Source: Ectothiorhodospira magna
Lineage (GTDB): Bacteria > Pseudomonadota > Gammaproteobacteria > Ectothiorhodospirales > Ectothiorhodospiraceae
Assembly (NCBI RefSeq): GCF_900110965.1
Contig: NZ_FOFO01000008.1
Location: forward strand, 37,991 to 101,990
Length of the DNA stretch: 64,000 nt
Reading direction: 5' to 3'
The position numbers and the translations under genes are program-made. Shown piece after piece: positions 30,980 to 42,055 of this stretch. Below the pieces are notes generated by a model that was given only the letters and a program-made list of their open reading frames with translations, did no database searches and was not told the DNA's origin. The stretch's first letter is position 1; the number at the start of each line of letters is the position of its first letter.

Positions 30980-31705
30980 TCAACCTGCCCTCGCCAGCAC
31001 CCACACATCCACCCGACCGACACCGTGGGCCTTGAGGGCGGCGGCGATCTCCCGCAAGGTGGAACCGGTGGTCATCACATCGTCCACCAGGGCCACGTGC
31101 CCGGCCTCGAAACCCGGCGCCACCCGGAAGGCGCCCCGCAGATTGACCCGCCGTTCGGTGGCCGCCAGGGTATACTGGGGCGGCGTGGCCCGTATCCGGA
31201 TCACGGCGTCATGGATCAGGGCACAGTTCAGCCGCCGGGCCAGGGGCCTGGCCAGTTCCAGGGATTGATTAAAACCCCGCTCCCGCAGCCGATGACGATG
31301 CAGGGGGACCGGGATCAGGCAGTCGGGCATGACCACCCGGGGCGCCAGGACATCGGCCATCAACTGGCCCAGCAGACGTCCCTGGGGCAGGCGGGCACGG
31401 AACTTGAAGTCGGCGATCAGGCCATCCACCGGTGAGGTATAGGACAGGGCGGCCCAGGTGGCCTCAAAGGGGGGCGGTCCCCGCAGACAGTGCCCGCAGA
31501 AGGGGGCAGGATAGGCCAGGGGCAGGCCGCAGCGGGTACAGGCATGATCGGACACCGGCAATGCCTCCCGACAGGCGGCACACAGGTCCATACCGGCGTG
31601 ACCTGGCGCTGCGCACAGCAGGCAGGTGGATGGATAGGCGGTTTCCAACAGGCTGCTACGCAGTCCCCAAAGCCAGGAGGGTATCCGGGTCACGATCCTT
31701 GTCAC
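30980..31705 (-). CDS. ComF family protein (phosphoribosyltransferase-like)
   Basis: ComF/GntX-type protein of 241 residues. It begins with a zinc-finger region ([20 protein letters not shown], then CTRCGLPL and CGHCLRG) and ends with a phosphoribosyltransferase fold containing the PRPP loop [14 protein letters not shown]. Relatives are needed for DNA uptake or use of extracellular DNA. It is divergent from bioB, a neighbour order frequently seen in gammaproteobacteria. Confidence 0.88.
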   Translation of the reverse strand: MTRIVTRIPSWLWGLRSSLLETAYPSTCLLCAAPGHAGMDLCAACREALPVSDHACTRCGLPLAYPAPFCGHCLRGPPPFEATWAALSYTSPVDGLIADFKFRARLPQGRLLGQLMADVLAPRVVMPDCLIPVPLHRHRLRERGFNQSLELARPLARRLNCALIHDAVIRIRATPPQYTLAATERRVNLRGAFRVAPGFEAGHVALVDDVMTTGSTLREIAAALKAHGVGRVDVWVLARAG

Positions 31706-31799
31706 CTTTGCAGATTGGATACGCTATATTGCGATCCCCATGCCGAAAAATCAAAATATTTGCCCTGATGGGGCCGCCCAATCTCCAAGGAGCCTGACC

Positions 31800-32759
31800 A
31801 TGGCCGAGACACGTCACGACTGGGAGGTGGACGAGATCCTCGCCCTCCTGGAACGCCCTTTCAATGACCTTCTGTTCGAGGCACACACCGTTCACCGTGC
31901 CCACTTCAATCCCAACCAGATTCAGGTCAGCCGCCTGTTGTCCATCAAGACCGGCGCCTGTTCCGAGAACTGCGGCTACTGTTCCCAGAGCGCCCACCAC
32001 GACACCGCAGTGGAAAAGGAGCAACTCATGCCCGTGGCCGAGGTGCTGGCTGAAGCCCGCAAGGCCAAGGATGAAGGGGCCACCCGCTTTTGCATGGGCG
32101 CCGCCTGGCGCAATCTCAACGACCACAACCTGGAGCAGATTATCCAGATGGTCAAGGGCGTGCGGGCGCTGGGGCTGGAAACCTGCATGACCCTGGGCAT
32201 GCTCACCGAGATGCAGGCCCAGCGTCTGAAGGCATCGGGCCTTGACTATTACAATCACAACTTGGACACCTCCCCGGAATACTACGGCGAGGTGATCAGC
32301 ACCCGGACCTATCAGGACCGTCTGGACACCCTGGCCCATGTGCGCGAGGCGGGCATCAACGTCTGTTCCGGGGGTATTCTGGGCATGGGGGAATCCCGCC
32401 GCGACCGGGCCAGCCTGCTGCAGCAACTGGCCAACCTGCCCCGGCATCCGGAGTCGGTGCCCATCAACAACCTGGTGCAGGTGGAAGGCACACCGCTGCA
32501 TGGGGTGGAACCCCTGGACCCCTTTGAATTCGTGCGTACCGTGGCCGTAGCCCGGATCATCATGCCCCATTCCCATGTGCGCCTGTCGGCAGGCCGCAGC
32601 GAGATGAGCGACGAAATGCAGGCCCTGTGCTTCTTTGCCGGCGCCAATTCCATTTTTCATGGCGACAGGCTGCTCACCACCCCCAATGCCACTGAAAGTC
32701 ATGACGAGGGCCTGTTCCGGCGTCTGGGGCTGACCTTTAGCCACGTTCATGGAGCCTGA
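31800..32759 (+). CDS. bioB: Biotin synthase
   Basis: Radical-SAM enzyme that inserts sulfur into dethiobiotin. The [11 protein letters not shown] motif (Cys ligands of the 4Fe-4S cluster) is at about residues 53-63; [26 protein letters not shown] and ICSGGI-like [10 protein letters not shown] blocks follow, with [10 protein letters not shown]. The start at 31800 is preceded by AAGGAG at seven bases; 20 upstream in-frame codons lack family similarity. 319 residues. bioF follows almost immediately. Confidence 0.96.
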   Translation: MAETRHDWEVDEILALLERPFNDLLFEAHTVHRAHFNPNQIQVSRLLSIKTGACSENCGYCSQSAHHDTAVEKEQLMPVAEVLAEARKAKDEGATRFCMGAAWRNLNDHNLEQIIQMVKGVRALGLETCMTLGMLTEMQAQRLKASGLDYYNHNLDTSPEYYGEVISTRTYQDRLDTLAHVREAGINVCSGGILGMGESRRDRASLLQQLANLPRHPESVPINNLVQVEGTPLHGVEPLDPFEFVRTVAVARIIMPHSHVRLSAGRSEMSDEMQALCFFAGANSIFHGDRLLTTPNATESHDEGLFRRLGLTFSHVHGA

Positions 32760-32765
32760 TGCCCG

Positions 32766-33926
32766 GTGAGGGATCTTGCCCCTATGCTCCGTCAGCGTCG
32801 GGCTGACCATGGTTACCGGCAACGCCGGATACTGGAGGGTCCCCAACAGCCTGAGCAGGTCATTGATGGCCGGCCCGTGCTGGCCTTCTGCGGTAATGAT
32901 TACCTGGGACTGGCCGCCCATCCGGCCGTCGTTGCTGCTTTCAAGGCCGGCGCCAACCGCTATGGCGTGGGCGCCGGGGCCGCCCATCTGGTCAATGGCC
33001 ATACCCGCGCCCATCACCGGTTGGAAGAAGCGCTGGCCGCCTTCACTGGCCGTGACCGTGCCCTGCTGTTTTCCACCGGCTATATGGCCAACCTGGGGGT
33101 GGCCCAGGCCCTGCTCCGACGGGGTGATCGGGTGTTACAGGACCGTCTCAACCATGCCTCTTTGATTGATGCTGCCCGGATCAGCGGGGCCAGATTGCAG
33201 CGTTACCGTCATGGGGATGTGGATGATCTGTCCCGGCTGCTGGCCCAGCCGGCGCCACAGGACACTCTGGTCAGCACCGATGGCGTGTTTTCCATGGATG
33301 GTGATATCGCTCCCCTGGCTGCCCTGGCGGATCGAAGCCGTCAGGCCGATGCCTGGTTCATGGTGGATGATGCCCATGGTCTGGGGGTATTGGGTGCCAC
33401 CGGGGCTGGAACCCTGGAAGCCCTGGAACTGGATCAGACCCAGGTGCCCCTGCTCATGGGTACCCTGGGGAAGGCACTGGGCACTGCGGGTGCTTTTGTT
33501 GCCGGCAGTGATGACCTGATCGAAACCCTGATTCAGTCCGCCCGCACCTACATCTACACCACAGCCATGCCTGCCGCCGTGGCGGAAGCCACCCTGGCTG
33601 CCCTGGAGGTGGTACACCAGGAGCCGGAACGGCGTGAATACCTGCACCGGTTGATCCGGCAATTCAGGACCGGGGCAGCGGAACTGGGATTGCCATTGAT
33701 GGACAGCACCACGCCAATCCAGCCTTTGCAGGTGGGCCATACTCTGGCCGCCACCACCTTGAGTGAAGCACTCCTGGCCCAGGGACTGCTGGTGCCGGCC
33801 ATTCGGCCACCCACGGTGCCACCCAATACCGCCCGGTTGCGGGTGACCCTCAGTGCCGCCCATACCCCAGACCAGGTGGATCACCTGCTGACGGTGTTGG
33901 GGCGTCTTTACCGGTCAGATTCATAA
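32766..33926 (+). CDS. bioF: 8-amino-7-oxononanoate synthase
   Basis: PLP enzyme joining pimeloyl-ACP (or CoA) and alanine in biotin synthesis. A GTG start at 32766, six bases after bioB, gives 386 residues; an ATG at 32784 is an alternative. Key parts: [15 protein letters not shown], the [13 protein letters not shown] loop, [10 protein letters not shown] with the PLP-binding Asp and His, and [12 protein letters not shown] with the Schiff-base lysine. bioB and bioF are translationally adjacent; bioH, bioC and bioD are not in the window. Confidence 0.94.
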   Translation: MRDLAPMLRQRRADHGYRQRRILEGPQQPEQVIDGRPVLAFCGNDYLGLAAHPAVVAAFKAGANRYGVGAGAAHLVNGHTRAHHRLEEALAAFTGRDRALLFSTGYMANLGVAQALLRRGDRVLQDRLNHASLIDAARISGARLQRYRHGDVDDLSRLLAQPAPQDTLVSTDGVFSMDGDIAPLAALADRSRQADAWFMVDDAHGLGVLGATGAGTLEALELDQTQVPLLMGTLGKALGTAGAFVAGSDDLIETLIQSARTYIYTTAMPAAVAEATLAALEVVHQEPERREYLHRLIRQFRTGAAELGLPLMDSTTPIQPLQVGHTLAATTLSEALLAQGLLVPAIRPPTVPPNTARLRVTLSAAHTPDQVDHLLTVLGRLYRSDS

Positions 33927-33931
33927 ATCCA

Positions 33932-33948
33932 GGCCGCCTCTGGCGGCC
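33932..33948 (+). promoter_or_regulatory. Short GC hairpin after bioF
   Basis: A perfect 7-bp stem with 3-base loop lies six bases after the bioF stop. No T tract follows, so termination is doubtful; it may mark the end of the bioBF message. Confidence 0.3.
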
Positions 33949-34100
33949 ATAGGTATCTGGCCAAGGCAGAACCGCGATTTGTTATCATCGGCTTTAACCC
34001 AAACTGATACAGGAGGGCGCGACCCCGGCCCCGTGATCGTGCTGTATACGGCAGGTCATCCCGCCCGGTGGTACAGGACGGGGATTGTCGCGCAAAATTG

Positions 34101-34982
34101 ATGAATAAACCCCATCGCGGCACCATCTTTGTGGAAGATGCGCCGATTGTGTCCCATACGGCCCATCCCGGTGATCAGCATATCCTGCGGGTCAAGGCGC
34201 CCCAATGTGCGGCCCATGCCCGGCCCGGCTGCTTTGCCCATCTGCAATGTGACCCCCAATTGCCCATGCGCCGTCCCCTGTCGATCATGCAGGTGGACCC
34301 CAAGGAAGGCTGGGTCACGTTTCTTTACAAGGCGGTGGGTCAGGGGACGCGCTTGCTGGCCCGGCGTCAGGTGGGGGAAAAAATCAACCTGATGGGCCCC
34401 ATCGGCAAACCCTTTACCCTGCCCCATGGAGATCGTCCCCGCGCCCTGCTGCTGGGCGGTGGGGTGGGCATCCCTCCCATGGTGTTTCTGGCCGATGTCC
34501 TGCGCAAACATCCGGTCAGTGAGCCGTTGGTGATCATGGGCTCGGAAGTCCCCTTTCCCTTCAAGGCAACACCCTCCCGTTTCCTGGTGCCGGGTCTGCC
34601 CGACGGGGTGATCGCCGCCATGCCGCTGCTGGAGGATTGGGGTGTGCCTTCCCGGCTCACCAGTCTGGCAGGGATGCCCGGTTGTCATGACGGTTATGTC
34701 ACGGATCTGGCCCGTCACTGGCTGGAGGCCCTGTCGGTGGAACAGCGGCGCCAGGTCCAGATCTATGCCTGTGGTCCCCATGCCATGTTGGAAGCCTGTG
34801 CTGCCCTGGCCCGGGAGTACCATCTACCCTGCCAGGTTTCCCTGGAGGAATATATGGCCTGTGCCGTGGGTGGCTGCGCCGGTTGTGTGGTCAGCGTGCA
34901 GACAGATCAGGGCAGCAGCATGAAACGGGTCTGTGTGGACGGGCCGGTATTCGAGGCAGAATCGGTATTTGGCCCAACCTGA
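34101..34982 (+). CDS. PyrK-like iron-sulfur flavoprotein (dihydroorotate dehydrogenase electron-transfer type)
   Basis: A 293-residue FAD/NAD(P)-binding oxidoreductase with a C-terminal 2Fe-2S domain. Visible parts: FAD-binding RRPLSIMQVD, NAD-binding LLLGGGVGIPPMVFLA, and cluster ligands in CAVGGCAGCVV with a final cysteine in RVCVDGPVF. This is the PyrK layout. No pyrD lies beside it, so it may serve a distant PyrD or another acceptor. The start is taken at MNKPHRG (34101); an ATG/GTG further up at 34068 is possible. Convergent with the PilU-like gene. Confidence 0.82.
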   Translation: MNKPHRGTIFVEDAPIVSHTAHPGDQHILRVKAPQCAAHARPGCFAHLQCDPQLPMRRPLSIMQVDPKEGWVTFLYKAVGQGTRLLARRQVGEKINLMGPIGKPFTLPHGDRPRALLLGGGVGIPPMVFLADVLRKHPVSEPLVIMGSEVPFPFKATPSRFLVPGLPDGVIAAMPLLEDWGVPSRLTSLAGMPGCHDGYVTDLARHWLEALSVEQRRQVQIYACGPHAMLEACAALAREYHLPCQVSLEEYMACAVGGCAGCVVSVQTDQGSSMKRVCVDGPVFEAESVFGPT

Positions 34983-34993
34983 TCCGGGGGCCA

Positions 34994-36190
34994 TCAATCC
35001 TTGACCTGGGTTTCTGACAAAGGACGCAGGGTTTCGTCAAAGCTGCGACGGCCATCGGTCTGCCCCCGCACGGCGGGATCACTGTCGCCGAGCATGGCCA
35101 GTTCTTCGTCTTTTTGTCTGGAATCCTGGACCCCGCCGCCAAAGTGGATGCGCCATTCCAGATCCCCTCGGGAGTCGGCTTTGGCCAGGGCTTCGTTCAG
35201 GGTTACCAGACCGGCCTTGTAGCGTTCAAACAGGGACTGATCGAAGGTCTGCATGCCCAAAGAGCCGCCCTTTTCCATGACGGGTTTGATGCCGCTGATA
35301 TCTCCCTTGCGGATCAATTCGGAGATATAGGGGGTATTCACCAGCACTTCCACTGCAGGCAGGCGATTGCCATCCTTACCCTGCAGCAGGCGCTGGGAAA
35401 TAATGCCGCGCAGATTCAAGGACAGGTCCATGAGGATTTGCTGCTTGGCCTCGGGAGGAAAAAAATTGATGATCCGGTCCAGAGCCTGATTGGCATTCAC
35501 TGCATGGAGGGTGGTCAGGGCCAGATGACCGGTATCGGCGTAGGCAATGGCGGCCTTCATGGTATTGAGGTCACGCACCTCGCCGATCATGATCATGTCC
35601 GGCGCTTCCCGCATGGCTTCCCGCAGGGCATTGTCGTAGGACAGGGTATCAAGCCCCACTTCCCGCTGGCCGATAATGGATTTTTTGTGGGTGAAGCTGT
35701 ATTCGATGGGATCTTCGATGGTCAGAATGTGACCGCAGGTCATGCTGTTGCGGTAGTCAATCATGGAGGCCAGGGTGGTGGATTTGCCCGAGCCGGTAGA
35801 CCCCACCACCAGCACCAGACCATTTTCGTACATCACCAGATCCTGGAGCACCGGCGGCAGTTTAAGCTGTTCGATGGTGGGGATCACGCTCTTGATAAAG
35901 CGGATCACCATGGACACTTCGCTTCTTTGCACATAAACGTTCACCCGAAACCGCCCCAGGTGTTCCAGGGAGATCCCCAGGTTCATCTCCTTGTCCTGCT
36001 CAAAGCGCTCGATCTGATGGGCGTCCATGAGGTCATAGGCCAATTCCCTGGCGGCTCCCGGCTGCAGAGGCTGCCGGTTGATGGGGCGAATCTTTCCCTC
36101 GATCTTGATACTGGCCGGAGCGCCGGTGGTGAAGAACAGGTCCGATGCGTTCTTCTGGGCCATCAGCTTGAGATAGGGTTCAATCAGCAT
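34994..36190 (-). CDS. PilT/PilU-family ATPase (third paralogue)
   Basis: Type IV pilus retraction-type ATPase of 398 residues. Walker A GSTGSGKSTTLA, the Asp box TIEDPIEY, Walker B MIMIGEVRD and the His box TGHLALTTLHA are all present. It is clearly distinct from the PilU and PilT just upstream: the N-terminus begins MLIEPYLKLMAQKNASDLFFTTG and the C-terminus has an extra charged tail of about 50 residues. It lies 24 bases after pilU. It may tune retraction force or act in twitching control. Confidence 0.85.
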   Translation of the reverse strand: MLIEPYLKLMAQKNASDLFFTTGAPASIKIEGKIRPINRQPLQPGAARELAYDLMDAHQIERFEQDKEMNLGISLEHLGRFRVNVYVQRSEVSMVIRFIKSVIPTIEQLKLPPVLQDLVMYENGLVLVVGSTGSGKSTTLASMIDYRNSMTCGHILTIEDPIEYSFTHKKSIIGQREVGLDTLSYDNALREAMREAPDMIMIGEVRDLNTMKAAIAYADTGHLALTTLHAVNANQALDRIINFFPPEAKQQILMDLSLNLRGIISQRLLQGKDGNRLPAVEVLVNTPYISELIRKGDISGIKPVMEKGGSLGMQTFDQSLFERYKAGLVTLNEALAKADSRGDLEWRIHFGGGVQDSRQKDEELAMLGDSDPAVRGQTDGRRSFDETLRPLSETQVKD

Positions 36191-36214
36191 GGTCGGTAGG
36201 CCGGTGCAGGGGGT

Positions 36215-37381
36215 TTATTTGAGCAGGCCAGAGTCCTCTGGCTTGGCTTCCATTTCCAGTCCGCCGGTGTCTTCCAGCAGGTTCTGGCTACGGGCATGCT
36301 GGCTGTCCAGTTTGATGCGCAAACGCAGATCGTTGACGGAGTCGGCGTTGCGCAGTGCATCTTCATAGGTGATCTGACCGGACTCAAAGAGTTGGAACAG
36401 GGCCTGGTCGAAGGTTTGCATCCCTATTTCGTTGGACTTGGCCATCAGGGTTTTCATCTCATGGATTTCCCCTTTGAAAATCAGGTCCGACATCAGCGGG
36501 CTGTTGATCATGACTTCCACCGCCGGTACCCGTCCCTTGCCGGTGGCCAGGGGGATCAAACGCTGGGATATCACCGATTTGAGGTTCAAGGACAGGTCCA
36601 TCAACAATTGCTGGCGACGTTCTTCGGGGAAGAAATTGATGATCCGGTCCAGGGCCTGATTGGTGCTGTTGGCATGCAGGGTGCTCAGACACAGATGGCC
36701 GGTCTCGGCAAAGGCGATGGCGTAGTCCATGGTTTCCCGGTCGCGGATTTCTCCAATGAGAATCACGTCCGGTGCCTGGCGCAGGGTGTTTTTCAGGGCA
36801 ATCTCGTAGCTTTCCGTATCCACCCCCACTTCCCGCTGGGTGACCAGACAACTGGCATGTTGGTGGACAAATTCGATGGGGTCTTCGATGGTGACGATAT
36901 GGCCGTGGCTGTTATGGTTGCGATATCCCACCATCGCCGCCAGGGAGGTGGATTTACCTGAACCGGTGCCCCCGACAAAAATCACCAGACCCCGCTTGGT
37001 CATGGCGATGTCCTGAAGCTGGGGCGGCAAACCCAGATCCTCCAGGGCGGGGATCTTTGAGGTAATGACCCGCAGCACCATGCCGGAACTGCCCCGCTGG
37101 GTGAAGGTATTGACCCGGAAACGGGAAAGGCCCGACAGGCTGATGGCAAAGTTGCACTCCTGGGTGCGTTCAAACTCCGCTGCCTGCCGGTCGTTCATGA
37201 TGGAACGTACCAGAACCTGGGTATGACTGGGCGACAGGGGCTGATCGGTGATGGGGGTCATTTTGCCGTCAATTTTCATCGAAGGCGGCGCACCCACCGT
37301 AATGAACAGGTCCGACCCCTTCCTGGCCAGGAGCGTCCTGAGCAGGTCGTGCATGAAGCGTATCGCCTTGTCGCGATCCAT
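36215..37381 (-). CDS. pilU: Type IV pilus retraction accessory ATPase PilU
   Basis: PilT-dependent retraction ATPase. The 388 residues match known PilU length. Signatures: GSDLFITVGAPPSMKIDGK near the start, Walker A GGTGSGKSTSLAAM, IEDPIEFVHQH, VILIGEIRDRETMDYA and FAETGHLCLSTLHANSTNQALDRIINFFP, all PilU-like rather than PilT-like. It follows pilT by 28 bases on the same strand and precedes the third paralogue. Confidence 0.93.
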   Translation of the reverse strand: MDRDKAIRFMHDLLRTLLARKGSDLFITVGAPPSMKIDGKMTPITDQPLSPSHTQVLVRSIMNDRQAAEFERTQECNFAISLSGLSRFRVNTFTQRGSSGMVLRVITSKIPALEDLGLPPQLQDIAMTKRGLVIFVGGTGSGKSTSLAAMVGYRNHNSHGHIVTIEDPIEFVHQHASCLVTQREVGVDTESYEIALKNTLRQAPDVILIGEIRDRETMDYAIAFAETGHLCLSTLHANSTNQALDRIINFFPEERRQQLLMDLSLNLKSVISQRLIPLATGKGRVPAVEVMINSPLMSDLIFKGEIHEMKTLMAKSNEIGMQTFDQALFQLFESGQITYEDALRNADSVNDLRLRIKLDSQHARSQNLLEDTGGLEMEAKPEDSGLLK

Positions 37382-37409
37382 AAAAAGACCTCGTTGGGTT
37401 CAGCAGGGC

Positions 37410-38444
<1,035 letters not shown>

Positions 38445-38478
38445 CCAACCCCCCATGTCAGATCAGGTGATGTACCTC

Positions 38479-39234
38479 ATGGTCGAATATAGCATAGCGC
38501 CCTTCAATGCCGTTCCTGCAGATCAGGGTCAGGTATTGCCAAAATCCGGGACCGGGATCTGCGACCGTATTCAGGCCATACATGACCGCATTCACACCAG
38601 TGCCCGGCGTTGGGGACGTGCCCCGGAAGAGATTCAGTTGCTGGCAGTGAGCAAGACCCATCCGGCCCAGGCCATCACGACAGCCCTGGCCTGTGGTCAG
38701 CGGGCCTTTGGAGAAAACTACGTCTCGGAATTGACCACCAAGGCCCAGGCTCTGGCAGGACAGGACCTGAGCTGGCATTTTATTGGTGCAATCCAGAGCA
38801 ACAAGACCCGTACTCTGGCAACCATTGCCCAATGGGTTCACGGCGTGGATCGGGTATCCATTGCCCGCCGCCTCAATGATCAGCGTCCCGATGGGTTGCC
38901 CCCCCTGCAGGTGTGTATCCAGGTGAACATCAGTGGCGAGACCAGCAAATCCGGCATTGATGACGCCAGTCTGCCGGCACTGGCGGAAACCCTGGCCGAA
39001 CTGCCCCGGCTGCGACTGCGGGGACTGATGACCATTCCTGCCCCCAGTGATGATTTTGACATCCAGCGGCGGGCCTTTGCCCGGCTGCGCCAGGCCCAGG
39101 ATGACCTGATCCGCCGGGGCCATGACCTGGACACATTATCCATGGGCATGAGTGATGATCTGGAAGCAGCCATTGCCGAAGGGGCCACCCTGGTGCGGGT
39201 GGGAACCGCGATCTTCGGTCGCCGTTCAGGTTAA
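38479..39234 (+). CDS. yggS: YggS-family pyridoxal phosphate homeostasis protein
   Basis: Alanine-racemase-like fold type III PLP-binding protein that keeps free PLP in balance. Motifs: LLAVSKTHPAQ with the PLP lysine, FGENYVSEL, WHFIGAIQSNKT, VNISGETSKSG and LSMGMSDDLEAAI. The ATG at 38479 gives 251 residues; a TTG at 38536 would give 232, nearer the family norm, so the start is uncertain. Next to pilT (divergent) and followed by proC and yggT, the classical conserved order. Confidence 0.9.
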   Translation: MVEYSIAPFNAVPADQGQVLPKSGTGICDRIQAIHDRIHTSARRWGRAPEEIQLLAVSKTHPAQAITTALACGQRAFGENYVSELTTKAQALAGQDLSWHFIGAIQSNKTRTLATIAQWVHGVDRVSIARRLNDQRPDGLPPLQVCIQVNISGETSKSGIDDASLPALAETLAELPRLRLRGLMTIPAPSDDFDIQRRAFARLRQAQDDLIRRGHDLDTLSMGMSDDLEAAIAEGATLVRVGTAIFGRRSG

Positions 39235-39269
39235 GATTGCTCCACATCCATCATGCCGCAATCAAAAAC

Positions 39270-40100
39270 ATGTTGAACGAAAATATTGCCTTTATCGGCG
39301 CCGGTAACATGGCCCGCAGCCTGATCGGTGGCCTGGTGGCGGACGGCTGGGACCCCTGCGCCCTGTGGGCCGCCGATCCCAATGAAGATCAACGCAGCCT
39401 CGTCAGCCAACAGTGGCCAAAGGTGCATGTCACCCCAACCAATGAGGAAGCCATCGCCCATTGCGAGGTGCTGGTGCTGGCGGTCAAGCCCCAGGTGATG
39501 GCCCAGGTGGCCCGTCCCCTGGCGGCCCAGGTCCAGGCCCGTAAACCACTGGTGGTCTCCATCGCTGCCGGGGTGCCCAGTGAGGCCATCGAGCGCTGGC
39601 TGGGAGGGGATCTGGCGGTGGTCCGGGGCATGCCCAATACGCCGGCCCTGGTGGGCAGCGGGGCCACCGGACTGGTGGCCAATGCCAGAGTGAATGAGCA
39701 ACAGCGGGATCTGGCAGAATCCCTGATGCGTGCGGTAGGCATGACCGTCTGGCTGACGGATGAAACCCAGATCGATGCGGTCACCGCCCTTTCCGGTAGT
39801 GGTCCGGCCTACCTGTTCTTGTTTATTGAAGCCCTGGAAGATGCCGGCACCCAACTGGGCCTGCCCAGGGAAACCGCCCGCCTGCTGGCGTTGCAGACGG
39901 CCTTTGGCGCCGCCAGACTGGCTCTGGAATCGGACGAGGACGCCGCTACCCTGCGGGCCAGGGTCACTTCCCGGGGGGGAACCACTGAACAGGCCCTGGC
40001 GGTATTGGAAGCTGGCGGCTTGCGGGATCTCATGCAGCAGGCCCTGACCGCCGCCCGGAATCGTTCCCATGCACTGGCCGACCAGTTAGGTCGGGATTGA
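39270..40100 (+). CDS. proC: Pyrroline-5-carboxylate reductase
   Basis: Last step of proline synthesis. The 276-residue protein begins at MLNENIAFIGAGNMA (Rossmann GxGxxA) and has VKPQVMAQV, GMPNTPALVGSGATGL and the conserved C-terminal VTALSGSGPAYLFLFIEAL and TSRGGTTEQALAVLE. The ATG at 39270 is used; an upstream TTG adds 11 unrelated residues. Lies between yggS and yggT. Confidence 0.95.
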   Translation: MLNENIAFIGAGNMARSLIGGLVADGWDPCALWAADPNEDQRSLVSQQWPKVHVTPTNEEAIAHCEVLVLAVKPQVMAQVARPLAAQVQARKPLVVSIAAGVPSEAIERWLGGDLAVVRGMPNTPALVGSGATGLVANARVNEQQRDLAESLMRAVGMTVWLTDETQIDAVTALSGSGPAYLFLFIEALEDAGTQLGLPRETARLLALQTAFGAARLALESDEDAATLRARVTSRGGTTEQALAVLEAGGLRDLMQQALTAARNRSHALADQLGRD

Positions 40101-40109
40101 GGATCACCC

Positions 40110-40661
40110 ATGTCATACGCCTTTCAAAATGCCGCCGTCTTCCTGATTGGCACCCTGTTTAGCCTGTATATCCTGGCGTTGATGCTACGCACCTTGCTGG
40201 CATTGTCCCGGGCGGATTTTTACAATCCCCTCTCCCAGTTTCTGGTGACCATCACCAACCCGCCCCTGCGGGTTCTGCGTCGGGTGGTGCCTCCCATCGG
40301 CCCGCTGGACAGTGCCGCCCTGGTACTGGCCCTGGTGCTCAAAATGCTGGAACTGTTCATCATCGGCGCCATTCATGGCGCGATGATCCCTCCCCTTACC
40401 CTGTTGATTGTCAGTATGCTGGCCATTGTGCGGCTGGTGATCTGGATCTATATCATCAGCATCATCATTCAGGCGGTGATGAGCTGGTTCCAGGCCGGTA
40501 GCTCGGGGCAGAACCCGGTGGCCGGGCTGGTGTACAGTCTCAATCGCCCCCTGCTCAATCCCATTCGCAAGGTGATGCCCCAGACAGGGATGGTGGATCT
40601 GTCGCCCCTGGTGGCCATTATCGGTCTGAATGTGTTGCTGATTTTCATCAGTGCCCTTTAA
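40110..40661 (+). CDS. yggT: YggT family membrane protein
   Basis: Integral membrane protein of 183 residues made of two YggT repeats, each with a pair of helices ending in a NPPLRVLRRVVPPIGPLD-like loop (first repeat about 48-66, second NRPLLNPIRKVMPQTGMVD about 144-162). Family members affect osmotic tolerance or cell division placement, but the role is unsettled. It follows proC by 9 bases. Confidence 0.92.
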   Translation: MSYAFQNAAVFLIGTLFSLYILALMLRTLLALSRADFYNPLSQFLVTITNPPLRVLRRVVPPIGPLDSAALVLALVLKMLELFIIGAIHGAMIPPLTLLIVSMLAIVRLVIWIYIISIIIQAVMSWFQAGSSGQNPVAGLVYSLNRPLLNPIRKVMPQTGMVDLSPLVAIIGLNVLLIFISAL

Positions 40662-40688
40662 GGGCAGGATCAACAGGGGGGTTGGCCC

Positions 40689-41231
40689 ATGCCCGAACTG
40701 CCCACGATTCTAAATCGCCGTACCGTGGCTCGCAGCCGGCTCTTTCAGGTGGAAGAGGTGGATTTAAGGTTTGCCAACGGGGCGCAGCGCTGCTTTGAAC
40801 GTCTGGTCAGTTCCAGTCGGGGGGCGGTACTGATTGTGCCCATGCTGGATGCCGATACGGTATTGATGATCCGTGAATATGCTGCCGGCACCCACCGCTA
40901 TGAACTGGCCTTGCCCAAGGGTCTGGTGGAGCCGGGAGAAGATGTGCTTGAGGCCGCCAACCGGGAGATCATGGAGGAGGTGGGTTACGGTGCCCGCCAG
41001 CTCACCCCCCTGACCGCCTTGAGCATTGCACCGGGCTATTTGGGCCATGTGACCCACATCATTCTGGCCCAGGATCTTTACCCGGAGCGCCGGCCAGGGG
41101 ATGAGCCTGAAGCCATCGAAGTGGTGCCCTGGCGCCTGGGGGATCTGGACAGCCTCATCAGCCGGGATGACTGTAGCGAAGCCCGTTCCATTGCCGCCCT
41201 GTACCTGGTACGCGACCGACTCAAGAGATAA
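40689..41231 (+). CDS. nudE: ADP compounds hydrolase NudE (Nudix)
   Basis: Nudix hydrolase acting on ADP-ribose, AppA-type and NADH-like nucleotides. The Nudix box is complete: G-x5-E in GLVEPGE, then REIMEEVGY, at about residues 78-100. 180 residues. It precedes cysQ by 3 bases, a pairing known in gammaproteobacteria, both acting on adenine nucleotide by-products. Confidence 0.88.
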   Translation: MPELPTILNRRTVARSRLFQVEEVDLRFANGAQRCFERLVSSSRGAVLIVPMLDADTVLMIREYAAGTHRYELALPKGLVEPGEDVLEAANREIMEEVGYGARQLTPLTALSIAPGYLGHVTHIILAQDLYPERRPGDEPEAIEVVPWRLGDLDSLISRDDCSEARSIAALYLVRDRLKR

Positions 41232-41234
41232 CCC

Positions 41235-42050
41235 ATGTCCCTGGATGACCTGAACCTGGAATATCTGCTCAACAATGCCTGCCGCATCGCCCGGGAAGCG
41301 GGCGACCGGATCATGACCATCTACGGTGAGGCGTTTCAAGTATCACACAAGGCAGACCGCACCCCCTTGACCGCCGCCGATATGGCAGCCCATCGGCATA
41401 TCGTCGCTGGTCTGCAGGAACTCAATCCCTGTTTTCCCGTATTGTCGGAGGAGTCAGACCGGATTCCCTTCAGTGAGCGCGCCCGCTGGCAAACCTACTG
41501 GCTGGTAGACCCGCTGGATGGCACCCGGGAATTCATCAAGCGCAACGGGGAATTCACGGTGAACATCGCCCTGATCCATGACCATGAGCCGGTACTTGGG
41601 GTGGTGTCTGCCCCCGCACTGGACCGGCTATACAGGGCTGCCCAGGGCCTGGGGGCCTATTGCCATGCCCCCATGGCAGCCCAGGGGACGCGGATTCAGG
41701 TCAATCCAGACCGGGGCACAGCACCGATCATTGTTGGCAGCCGCGCCCACGGTACGGAACGCCTGCAGCAATTTCTCAAGCGAGTGGGCAACCATGAACT
41801 GATCAGCATGGGCAGTTCTCTTAAATTTTGCCTAGTGGCAGAAGGCAAGGCTGATCTCTATCCCCGATTTGGCCCCACCAGCGAGTGGGACACCGCCGCC
41901 GCCCAGTGTGTGGTCCAGGAGGCCGGGGGGGTGGTCACCGATCTGGAACTGCGCCCGCTGCGCTACAACACCCGCGAAGGGCTGCTCAACCCGGAATTTC
42001 TGGTGAGTGCCGACCCGAGTCGGGGCTGGGAAGATTATGTGCCGGATTAA
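41235..42050 (+). CDS. cysQ: 3'(2'),5'-bisphosphate nucleotidase CysQ
   Basis: Hydrolyses 3'-phosphoadenosine 5'-phosphate (PAP) produced when sulfate is assimilated via PAPS. Metal-binding motifs of the inositol-monophosphatase superfamily are present: SEESDRIPF, DPLDGTREFI and the late SEWDTAAAQCVVQEAGG. 271 residues. It ends the yggS-proC-yggT-nudE-cysQ operon and is convergent with ppsR. It fits functionally with the sulfate importer at 15.6-19.6 kb. Confidence 0.94.
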   Translation: MSLDDLNLEYLLNNACRIAREAGDRIMTIYGEAFQVSHKADRTPLTAADMAAHRHIVAGLQELNPCFPVLSEESDRIPFSERARWQTYWLVDPLDGTREFIKRNGEFTVNIALIHDHEPVLGVVSAPALDRLYRAAQGLGAYCHAPMAAQGTRIQVNPDRGTAPIIVGSRAHGTERLQQFLKRVGNHELISMGSSLKFCLVAEGKADLYPRFGPTSEWDTAAAQCVVQEAGGVVTDLELRPLRYNTREGLLNPEFLVSADPSRGWEDYVPD

Positions 42051-42055
42051 GCGGT

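Noticed and set aside
31706..31799. A BirA operator between comF and bioB
   Set aside because: No inverted TTGTAAACC-type half sites could be found in the gap.
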